A DNA stretch of 64,000 bases from QHXQ01 sp036389395 (GTDB lineage: Bacteria > Acidobacteriota > Blastocatellia > Pyrinomonadales > Pyrinomonadaceae): positions 1 through 64,000 of the forward strand of contig DASVPY010000031.1 in NCBI GenBank assembly GCA_036389395.1, written 5' to 3'. The number at the start of each line of letters is the position of its first letter. Within the stretch, counting starts at the first letter, position 1. Position numbers and translations under genes: made by a program. Positions 52,037-59,800 of the stretch are shown here, in pieces. Under the pieces are notes generated by a model, which made no database searches, was not told the DNA's origin, and was given only the letters and a program-made list of their open reading frames with translations.

Positions 52037-52138
52037 CGAGTGACGAGTTAAAGACAAGTTCCAACTTGTCACTCGTCGCTCGTCACTCGTCACTGTTTTA
52101 TTGCTCGTCACTCGTCACTTGTCACTCGTCACTGTCTT
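52014..52138. repeat. GTCACTCGTCAC-type repeat cluster downstream of the SbcD-like gene
   Basis: CAGTGACGAGTGACCAGTGACGAGTGACGAG on the left pairs with inverted GTCACTCGTCGCTCGTCACTCGTCACTG on the right across an AAGTTCCAACTT centre. Further GTCACTCGTCAC units run to 52136. It spans the SbcD-like stop codon and ends 4 bases before the next start. Confidence 0.88.
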
Positions 52139-52141
52139 CCC

Positions 52142-52849
52142 ATGTCTGAGGCATTCGACAAGGTGCGCGGCGTGCGCGAGCTGCCGCTGTTCCCGCTGCC
52201 GCTGGTGCTGTTCCCCGGCGTGCCGCTGCCGCTGCACATCTTCGAGCCGCGCTACCGGCAACTGCTCGCCGACGCGCGCGCCACCAACAGCCTCTTCGGC
52301 CTGCCCTACTTCGACCCCGAACGCGCGCGCGGCCCGCTCCCGGCCGAGGGACACGTCGGCACGGTCGCCGAGATCGTCGAGGTGCAGCCGCTGCCCGACG
52401 GGCGCTCGAACATCCTGACGGTGGGGCTGCTCCGCTACCGGCTCGAAGAGTACGTGGACGCGGGCGAGCCGTACCTAGTCGGGCGCGTCTCGTTCTTCGA
52501 GGACGAAGCGGAGGAGGCGTCGCTGCTGGCGGCGCGCGCCGGCCGCGTCGCCGATCTGTTCACGCGCATCGCGCGCGCCGTCCGCACGATCAACGACGAC
52601 CGCGCCGAACTGCCCGACCTGCCGAGCGCCGACCCGGAGCGGCTCTCGTTCCTCGTCGCCGCGGCGATGGAGTTGGACGTGGAGGTGAAGCAGGAGTTGC
52701 TTGAGACGCGCTCGGCCGCGGGGCGGCTCGCGCGGCTCGGCGAGATGCTGGCGCAGGTGGTCGGCAACTACGAGGCGCGCGCACGCGCCCACAAGGTCGC
52801 GCGCGGCAACGGGCACACCACGACCCGCCTCGACCTCAACGACGAATGA
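52142..52849 (+). CDS. Lon N-terminal (substrate-binding) domain protein
   Basis: A 235-residue protein that is only the LON-N domain. LPLFPLPLVLFPGVPLPLHIFEPRYRQLL is the defining start, followed by GTVAEIVEVQPLPDGRSNILTVGLLRYRL. A helical hairpin (LSFLVAAAMELDVEVKQELLE) follows, as in free-standing LON-domain proteins. There is no AAA+ or protease part. Stand-alone LON domains are widespread with unknown jobs, possibly binding misfolded proteins. Its stop overlaps the MoaD-MoaE start as ATGA. Confidence 0.88.
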   Translation: MSEAFDKVRGVRELPLFPLPLVLFPGVPLPLHIFEPRYRQLLADARATNSLFGLPYFDPERARGPLPAEGHVGTVAEIVEVQPLPDGRSNILTVGLLRYRLEEYVDAGEPYLVGRVSFFEDEAEEASLLAARAGRVADLFTRIARAVRTINDDRAELPDLPSADPERLSFLVAAAMELDVEVKQELLETRSAAGRLARLGEMLAQVVGNYEARARAHKVARGNGHTTTRLDLNDE

Positions 52850-53625
52850 CCGGGCCGCAAAGCACGAACGAGCCGCACGCCGAGACGCACGCGCGCGTGC
52901 GCGTCCGCCTGCTCTACTTCGGCGCGGCGCGCGACGCCGCCGGGTGCGCCGCCGAAGAGCTTGAGGTGCGCGCGCCCGCAACGGCCGCCACCGCGCTCGC
53001 CGACGTGCTCGCGCGCCACCCCGCGCTCGCGCGCTTCGGGCGCGCGCTGCTCGTCGCCGTCAACGAAGAGTACGCGCGGGCCGACACGCCCGTGCGCGCG
53101 GGCGACGAACTGGCCGTCTTCCCGCCCGTGAGCGGCGGCGCGGACGCAGACGCGGCCGCAGCAGATTCGGCGGCCGACTTCTTCGAGTTGACGGACGAGC
53201 CGATTGACGTGGGCGCGGTGGCGCGGCGCGTCGTGCCGCCGCGCTGCGGCGCGACCGTCACGCTCGACGGCTACGTGCGCGAGTGGACGAAGGGACGGCG
53301 CACGCTCTACCTCGTCTACGAGGCCTACGCGCCGATGGCGCTCGGCGAGTTGCGCCGCCTGGGCCGGCGCGCGCACGAGCAGTTCGACATCGCGCACATC
53401 GGCATCGTCCACCGCACGGGCCGGCTTGAGATTGGCGCGACCTCGGTCGTCGTCGCCGTCAGCGCGCCGCACCGCCGCGCCGCCTTCGCCGCCTGCGAGT
53501 GGGCCATCAGAGAGTTGAAGCGCACCGTCCCCATCTGGAAGAAAGAGTTCTACGAAGACGGCGAGGTCTGGGTCGAAGGCGAAGGCGCGCCCGCCGAACT
53601 CCTGCTGCGCCGCGCGGACGAGTAG
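52846..53625 (+). CDS. fused MoaD-MoaE molybdopterin synthase (MoaX-like)
   Basis: A 259-residue fusion. Residues ~18-98 are MoaD (ubiquitin-like; LLYFGAARDAAGCAAEELEV and the terminal FPPVSGG, Gly97-Gly98). A short acidic/alanine linker (ADADAAAADSAAD) joins it to MoaE (about 110-245), which has EPIDVGAVARRVVPPRCGATVTLDGYVR, LVYEAYAPMALGEL, HRTGRLEIG and the active-site PIWKKEFYEDG. MoaD normally donates sulfur from a free C-terminal Gly-Gly. In the known mycobacterial MoaX fusion the chain is cut after that glycine, so the same processing is expected here. It makes molybdopterin for molybdoenzymes. Confidence 0.88.
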   Translation: MTGPQSTNEPHAETHARVRVRLLYFGAARDAAGCAAEELEVRAPATAATALADVLARHPALARFGRALLVAVNEEYARADTPVRAGDELAVFPPVSGGADADAAAADSAADFFELTDEPIDVGAVARRVVPPRCGATVTLDGYVREWTKGRRTLYLVYEAYAPMALGELRRLGRRAHEQFDIAHIGIVHRTGRLEIGATSVVVAVSAPHRRAAFAACEWAIRELKRTVPIWKKEFYEDGEVWVEGEGAPAELLLRRADE

Positions 53626-53647
53626 CTACGAATAACCCGTCAGTCAT

Positions 53648-54496
53648 TTACCACAGCGCGTCGTGGCGTTCGCGGACGCCGTGGGCGGCGGGCAGCTCAA
53701 GCCCGCCGGGGAGCGTGCCTGTGTAAGTGCCGAACCAGTGGTAGTAGTCGGAGCGGACGACGAGGAAGTTGTCGTGGTGCTCGATGAGGGCTTCGGGCTG
53801 GAAGCGCAGTTCGCCGCCTTCGGCGAAGCGCACGACCGAGAGGTCGTCCGAGAACGTGACGGGGCCGATCTCCTGCGCCACGCCGTCCACCCAGACGGTG
53901 CGCTCGCTGTTGGTCGGCGTGTCGAAGAGGCCGGTGATGGCGTTGAAGCCGACCAGGCGGCCGCGCGTGTCGAGGCCCGCGCCCGCCGCCCAGCGCCAGT
54001 GCGTGTGCCGCTCGTGGTAGCCGGCGTTGATGTCCACGAAGATCGTGCCCGCGACCTCGCGCCGCACGTCGCCGTAGCGCGCCGTGCCGCGCACCTGCTG
54101 GAAGTACTCCTTGTGCGACCAGATGTAGGCGCGCGCCGCCGGGCGGTAGACCTCGAACGCGCCGCACACGCCGAACGTCACGTCCAACTCCACGTCGCCG
54201 TCGCTGACGCGCACGCGGCTCGACTCAAGCTGTACGTGCCCGCCGCCTATGTGCTTGCCCTCGCGGAACTGTCCCGCCGTCCTGTCCCACACGCCCCAGT
54301 ACTCCTGCTTGAGCGGGCCGACCGAGGCCTGCGCCGCGCAGAACGACAGCGCCTCGCTCCAGAACGACACGTAGTGCCAACGCTTCCGCAACTGCCACTC
54401 GCGCAAGAGCGCCAACGGCGCGGGCGGCAGCGGCACGCCCACGGGGCGGTCAACCCCGCTCCCTCTGTACGGCTGATCAATCGGCGCGGCACTCAT
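53648..54496 (-). CDS. DUF2804-like protein
   Basis: A 282-residue beta-rich protein with the phrases RKRWHYVSFWSEALSFCAAQASVG, YWGVWDRTAG, VYRPAARAYIWSHKEYFQQVRGTA and GYHERHTHWRWAAGAGLD. They resemble the DUF2804 family, a beta-sandwich related to lipocalin-like hydroxyneurosporene synthase folds. No signal peptide is seen. Function is unknown. It is convergent with the MoaD-MoaE gene, with 22 bases between stops. Confidence 0.55.
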   Translation of the reverse strand: MSAAPIDQPYRGSGVDRPVGVPLPPAPLALLREWQLRKRWHYVSFWSEALSFCAAQASVGPLKQEYWGVWDRTAGQFREGKHIGGGHVQLESSRVRVSDGDVELDVTFGVCGAFEVYRPAARAYIWSHKEYFQQVRGTARYGDVRREVAGTIFVDINAGYHERHTHWRWAAGAGLDTRGRLVGFNAITGLFDTPTNSERTVWVDGVAQEIGPVTFSDDLSVVRFAEGGELRFQPEALIEHHDNFLVVRSDYYHWFGTYTGTLPGGLELPAAHGVRERHDALW

Positions 54497-54688
54497 AACG
54501 AATCTCGGCGGGCGTTAATCGGGGCCAGGGTCCTAGTCTTGCGCGCCTGCAAGATAACACGCTTCGCGCGTTTTTTATCACGCCTCGTGTAGTAAAATGC
54601 GCGGCCGCCCCGCTCAGGCTGCGGGCCGGCTTGTGGCGTTCTCGCCCGGCCGGGGTGTTGAGCGGCTGCCGGTGTCGCCCGCCCCCCA

Positions 54689-54717
54689 TTGACATCTTTC
54701 CGGCTTCGCTAGTAATT
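54689..54717 (+). promoter_or_regulatory. candidate promoter of the M15 peptidase gene
   Basis: TTGACA at 54689-54694 is followed by an AT-rich CTAGTAATTT stretch at 54709-54718. The best -10 is TAGTAA (54710, 15-base spacer) or TAATTT (54713, 18-base spacer). The 300 bases between the divergent genes hold nothing else clear except a small ACGC/GCGT hairpin with a T tract near 54556-54575. Confidence 0.4.
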
Positions 54718-54801
54718 TCTCCGGCCAACAAGTGCTTCCACGCCCTTAACGAAGCACCGGCGCTCCGAACCGTTCGCGACAACTTAAAGGAGGATCGCTC
54801 T

Positions 54802-55614
54802 ATGCCCCCCGCGCCCCCCAGCCCGTTCGCCGTCCACATTCCCAACGTCACCGTCGGTATGCCGTTCCTCAGGCGGGGCAAGCCCGCCGAAATGTTCGCG
54901 GCCCTGCGCGCCAAGATCATCAAGGAGGCGGGGTTCGACTTCCTGTCCGTGTTCGGCGACATGATGCGGGGGAAGAACTTCCACACTAACAAGCCGGGCG
55001 CGTCCAACAAGTCGCGGCACATGTGCGGCGACGCCTTCGACTATAATCAAGGGGAGGCGCGCGCCGTGGTCATCCAGGAGCCGAGAGGCCCCAACATGTA
55101 TTTCCGCTCGTACCTCCGCTGCGCGAAACAGGACGGGACGCAGGGCAAAAAGCTTGCGCTGCCGGCGGCCACTTCGCCCGCCAAGTTTTACGTGGACTTC
55201 ACGATGATCGCCGAGGCGCTGGGCTGGCATCGCATCCGGGCCCAGAGCGGCTGGCAGCAGACGCCGACCAAGCGGGAGCACTGGCATTATCAGTACACCG
55301 AAGGCTATTCGTTCGACGAGGCGATGGCGCTGCTGTACGGGAACCACGACGCCGTGCCGGTGCAGCCGGAGTACCCCGCCGTCGCGCGGGGTGCGCGCGA
55401 CGACGAAGCAGTCTTCCACGTCCGCAGGGACGTGCGGCAGGTGCAGGCCCAACTCTACCTCCTGAACCACCTGCAATCGATCAAAGACGTGGACGGCGGC
55501 TTCGGGCAGCAAACCGAAGACGCGGTGAAGGCCTTCCAGCAACAGGCGGGCTTGCCGGTCACGGGCATCGCCGACACGACGACCCGGAAGGCCCTGCTCC
55601 AACAAGTCCTGTAA
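54802..55614 (+). CDS. M15-type D-Ala-D-Ala peptidase-like protein with peptidoglycan-binding domain
   Basis: A 270-residue protein; ATG 54802 follows AAAGGAGG. The zinc site matches the M15 pattern: SRHMCGDAFD gives His73 and Asp80 (SxHxxGxAxD), and REHWHYQY gives the catalytic Glu159 and third ligand His162. The C-terminal ~65 residues form a peptidoglycan-binding-type-1 domain (VRQVQAQLYLLN, GGFGQQTEDAVKAFQQQAGLPVTGIADTTT). It would cut peptide cross-links or stems in the wall. No signal peptide is found, which is more usual for phage-type or otherwise released endolysins. Confidence 0.82.
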   Translation: MPPAPPSPFAVHIPNVTVGMPFLRRGKPAEMFAALRAKIIKEAGFDFLSVFGDMMRGKNFHTNKPGASNKSRHMCGDAFDYNQGEARAVVIQEPRGPNMYFRSYLRCAKQDGTQGKKLALPAATSPAKFYVDFTMIAEALGWHRIRAQSGWQQTPTKREHWHYQYTEGYSFDEAMALLYGNHDAVPVQPEYPAVARGARDDEAVFHVRRDVRQVQAQLYLLNHLQSIKDVDGGFGQQTEDAVKAFQQQAGLPVTGIADTTTRKALLQQVL

Positions 55615-55705
55615 TAGAAACGCGACGCACCGGGCGACGCGAAGCCGCGGCCCGGGCGGAGGCGGCCGGGCGTGCCGTTACCCGGCAGGGTCTGGGAGCG
55701 GTGCG

Positions 55706-55948
55706 ATGGCTAAGTGGAGCGGCGGGGCCGCGCCGTGGCGGGGCGGCGTCGCGCCGTGGGGCGGTGGGGCCACGCCGCGGCGCGGCGGGGCCGCGCCGCG
55801 GCGTGGTGACGTTACTCCGTGGAGCGGCGGCGTCGCTCCTTGGAGTGGCGGGGCCGCTCCGCGGAGCGGTGGCGTCGCTCCAAGTGCCGAAAAAAACCGT
55901 TGCTTTCCGGTAAGGTTCTTTATATCATGCGTTTGCAGGCGTAACTGA
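55706..55948 (+). CDS. heptapeptide-repeat small ORF (80 aa)
   Basis: ATG 55706 has GGGAG 7 bases upstream. Residues 4-59 are eight copies of a (W/R)-x-G-G-(A/V)-(A/T)-P heptad. Many of the differences between copies fall at third codon positions in this frame (GGC/GGT, GCG/GCT, CCG/CCT/CCA), which supports translation in it. The last 20 residues are unrelated and Cys-containing (SAEKNRCFPVRFFISCVCRRN). No known family; it could also be an untranslated minisatellite. Confidence 0.4.
   Translation: MAKWSGGAAPWRGGVAPWGGGATPRRGGAAPRRGDVTPWSGGVAPWSGGAAPRSGGVAPSAEKNRCFPVRFFISCVCRRN
55715..55882. repeat. 21-bp tandem repeat, eight copies
   Basis: Eight contiguous 21-base units with no gaps, from TGGAGCGGCGGGGCCGCGCC-like to CGGAGCGGTGGCGTCGCTCC-like. 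The first four are GC-only variants, the last four have more T at synonymous places. The unit length is a multiple of three. Confidence 0.92.
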
Positions 55949-56038
55949 CCTCAGGGCGCGGGCGGACGTGCCCGCGCCGACCTCGCTTCCGGCAACGACA
56001 GCCAACACCGCAGTTCTTGCGGGAAAGGAGTGACCCTC

Positions 56039-56701
56039 ATGCCCGATTACATTCCGGGATCGGACGCCGAGTTCGATCAGTGGCTCGAAAACTTTACGAC
56101 CGGCGTGGGCAAGGAGAAGACGGCGCTGAAGGTGGCGGACGCCGACGTGTCGGCGCTGAGCGCGGCGCGCTCCGAGTGGGCGGCGAAGTACGCCCAGTGG
56201 GCGGCGAAGCGCGCCGAGACCGACGCCGCCCGGCAGGCGAAAGACGACGCGCGGCGGGCGGCCGAGGAGGCGGCGCGCGCCTGCGCCCGCCAGATACAGG
56301 CCGACAAGAGCGTGCCCGACGCCACACGCGCCGCGCTCCGCCTGACCGTCCCCGACCAGACGCGCACGGCCTCAGCCGCCCCCGCCACGCGCCCCGGCGC
56401 GGTCATAGACACTAGCCAATCCTTGCGCCACACCATCCGCTTCTTCGACGAGGCGACGCCCAACGCGCGGCGCAAGCCCGACGGCGTGCGCGGCTGCGAA
56501 ATCTGGGTCAAGGTCGGCGGCCCCGCGCCCGCCGACCCGGCCGAGCTGCGCTTCCTCGCGCTCGATTCCGCCACGCCTTACGTCGCCGAGTACGAGGGCG
56601 CGGACGCCGGCCAGACCGCCCACTACCGCCTGCGCTGGCACTCGACGCGCGGCGAGGCCGGCCCCTGGAGTCAGGTCTTCAGCGCCACCGTCACCGCCTG
56701 A
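56039..56701 (+). CDS. hypothetical protein with C-terminal Fn3-like domain
   Basis: A 220-residue protein from ATG 56039, with AAGGAG 8 bases upstream. The first ~110 residues are helical and rich in Ala/Lys/Arg (AKYAQWAAKRAETDAARQAKDDARRA), a probable coiled coil. The C-terminal 90 residues look like a fibronectin-III-type sandwich (HTIRFFDEATPNARRKPDGVRGCEIWVKVGG, AHYRLRWHSTRGEAGPWSQVFSATV). No signal peptide. Function unknown. Confidence 0.65.
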   Translation: MPDYIPGSDAEFDQWLENFTTGVGKEKTALKVADADVSALSAARSEWAAKYAQWAAKRAETDAARQAKDDARRAAEEAARACARQIQADKSVPDATRAALRLTVPDQTRTASAAPATRPGAVIDTSQSLRHTIRFFDEATPNARRKPDGVRGCEIWVKVGGPAPADPAELRFLALDSATPYVAEYEGADAGQTAHYRLRWHSTRGEAGPWSQVFSATVTA

Positions 56702-56730
56702 CGCCGGCTCAGGCGCGCGCGGGGCGGCGG

Positions 56731-56796
56731 ACGTAACAAGAGCGGGCGCTCTCATCTTCAAGATGAGAGCGCCCGCTCTTCCTGCTCTTGTTACGT
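56731..56796. terminator. bidirectional terminator between convergent genes
   Basis: AAGAGCGGGCGCTCTCATCTT (56738-56758) and its inverse (56760-56780) form a perfect 43-bp palindrome. An outer pair, ACGTAACAAGAGC (56731-56743) with GCTCTTGTTACGT (56784-56796), gives an alternative fold. It sits between the Fn3-like gene and gyrA, whose 3' ends face each other. Confidence 0.85.
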
Positions 56797-56814
56797 GGGC
56801 CGGTCGCGCCCGCT

Positions 56815-59800
56815 TTAGGCGAGCGCCTCGGCGGTCGCCTCGTCGGCGGCGGGGTCGAGGAGCGAGGCGCTGGTGACCTTGTCGCCGCCGTCGGTCTTGA
56901 TCAGGCGGACGCCAGAGGCCGAGCGCCCGGTCTTGCGTATCTCGCCCGCCTCGATGCGGATCAGCTTGCCGTGCTGCGTGATGATCATGATCTCGGACTC
57001 GTCCTCGACCGCGAACACGGCCACGACCTTGCCCGTCTTGGCCGTCGTCTTCATGTTGATGACGCCGCGCCCGCCGCGCGTTTGCAGCCGGTAGTCCGAG
57101 ACCTTCGTCTGCTTGCCGTAGCCCTGCTCGGAGACCGAGAGCATCCGCTCCGTGCCCTCCTTGCTGACGGCGCAGACCGCGACGACGTAGTCGTCCTTGC
57201 GCAAGTCAATCCCGCGCACGCCGCGCGCCGCGCGCCCCATCGGGCGCACGTCCTCCTCGTTGAAGCGGATGGCGATGCCGTCGTGCGTGGCGATCAGAAT
57301 CTGCTTCTCGCCGTCGGTCAGGATCACGTCGAGCAGTTCGTCGCCCGCGTCCACGTTGACCGCGTTGATGCCGTTCGAGCGGATGTGCTGGAACTCGGCG
57401 AGTGACGTTTTCTTGATCACGCCCTGGCGCGTGACCATGACGACGTGCCGCCCCTCCGCGAACTCGCGCACGGGCACGACGCCCGCGAGCTTGCGATCCG
57501 ACGGGATGTTGATCAGGTTCACGATGGCCTTGCCGCGCGCGGCGGTCGGCGCGTCGGGCAGTTCGTGGACTTTCAGCTTGTAGACCTGCCCGTCGTCCGT
57601 GAAGATCATGATGTAGGAATGCGTCGAGGCGACGAACAGGTGCTCGACGTAGTCGTTGTTCTTACCCGTCGAAGCGCCGAAGCGCCCCTTGCCGCCGCGC
57701 CCCTGCCGCTGGTAGGCGGAGACCGGCGTGCGCTTGATGTAGCCGCTGTTCGTGACCGTGATGGCCACGTCCTCGTCGGCGATCATGTCCTCGACGGTGA
57801 GTTCGACGCCCTCGTCCACGATCTGCGTCCGGCGCGCGTCGGCGAAGTCGCGCTTGACCTCCTCCAACTCCTTGACGATGACGCGGCGCAGCGCCTGCTC
57901 GTTGGCGAGTATCTCTTCGAGTTCGGCGATGAGCTTGATGATCTGCTCGTACTCGTCGAGAATCTTCTGCCGTTCGAGCGCCGACAGACGGCGCAGTTGC
58001 AGGTCGAGGATGGCCTGCGCCTGCGCGTCCGAGAACTCCAGCCGGCGGACGACCTTTTGCAGCTTCGCGATGAAGCCCGCCTGCGTGAGATCGGCCGGCA
58101 CGCCCTTCCACGCGCGCGCCTGCGTGATCGTCTCGAACTTGCCCGTCAGCCACGCCCGCGCCTCGTCCACCGAAGAGGCATTGCGGATCGTCGGGATGAT
58201 GTAGTCGAGCGCGTCAATCGCCTTGTGCAAGCCCTCCAGGATGTGCGCGCGCGCCCGCGCCTTGCGCAAGTCGTACTCTGTGCGGCGGCGCACGACCTCG
58301 CGCCGGAACTCGATGAACGCCTCAAGCATCTGCTTGAGCGTGAGCACGCGCGGCTGCCCGTTGACGATGGCCAGGTTGATGACGCCGAAGGAGGACTGCA
58401 TCGGCGTCAGCTTGTAGAGCTTGTTCAGGACGATCTGCGGCACGGCGTCGCGCTTCAACTCGACGACGATGCGCATCCCGTTGCGATCAGACTCGTCGCG
58501 CAGGTCGGCGATGCCGTCCAGCTTCTTCTCGTTGACCAGCTCGGCCATGCGCTCGATGAGCCGCGCCTTGTTCACCTGGAACGGAATCTCGGTGATGATG
58601 ATGGCGTCGCGCTCGTGCGAGCCGCGCCCGATGCGGTCGATGCCGGCGCGCGCGCGCATCTGGATGATGCCGCGCCCGGTCGTGTAGGCCTGTCGGATGC
58701 CGGCGCGGCCGTAGATGAAGCCGCCGGTCGGGAAGTCCGGCCCCGGCACGAGCTTCAACAACTCCTCCTCGCGCGTGTGCGGCTTGCGAATGAGCGCGAC
58801 GGTCGCGTCCACGATCTCGCCCAGGTTGTGCGGCGGAATCTTCGTCGCCATGCCGACCGCGATGCCGTCCGCGCCGTTCAACAACAGGTTCGGCACGCGC
58901 GTCGGCAACACCGACGGTTCGCTCAGACTCTCGTCGTAGTTCGGGTGAAAATCAACCGTCTCCTTCTCGATGTCCGCCAACACCTGCGTCGTCAGCCGCG
59001 CCATGCGCGCCTCCGTGTTGTGGTTGACGAAGCCGTTGGCGACGAACGAGTGGCAGGCGCTGTCAACGCGCAGCGAGTAGACGTACTGCTCGCCCGCGTC
59101 TGCGACGCTCACGACCGGGTCGAACAGGTAATTCGTGCGCGCCAGCGACGCGGCCAACTCGTAGTCGGCGGGCGCGAGCGCGGCCCGGAGCCGCGGCAGC
59201 ATGACGCGCAGGCGCGCCGGCCGGTCGAAGTTGTGCCGCTTGAGCCAGCTCTGATGGCGCACCGCGCGGGCGCGGACGTAAGCCGCGATGAGCGGGATGA
59301 AGTCGCTCTTGGCGAGCGCCTGGCCCGTGAGGAGCGTCAGCACCTCTTGCAGCCGCGCGCGCTTGGCGGCCGAGACGAAGTTGATGCGCTCGGCGAACTG
59401 CGCGATGTTCGTCCGGCCGTTGAGCGCCAGGCGGTGCGTCAGCCGGCCGTGCGACGCGTCCGACGTGCGCGAGCAGACGATGCCGAAGCGCAGCAGGACG
59501 GTCTGCACCTGCTTGAGCAGCGGCTCGCTCTGCGAGCAGAGGCTGACGCGCAGCAGACTGCGGCCCGAACGCTCGACGCTGCCGTCGCCCTCGAACAGCC
59601 CGCGCAGGAACGCCGCGACGACGGGCTGCGGCGCGCGCAGCACGACCTCCGGCACGACGCGCGCGCCCGACTTGCCGCGCAGCCCCAGCCGTTGCAGAAA
59701 CTCGACGACTTGCAGGCTCACGATCTGCATTTGCAGGTACGGCCGCGTGCCGTAGGAAGAAGGCTTGCGCTCGAAGACGTGCAGGCGGCAGGTCGGGAAC

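Noticed and set aside
50309..52138. Possible CRISPR arrays in the GTCAC repeat clusters
   Set aside because: Units are about 10 bases, spacing is irregular, there are no unique spacers and no cas genes.
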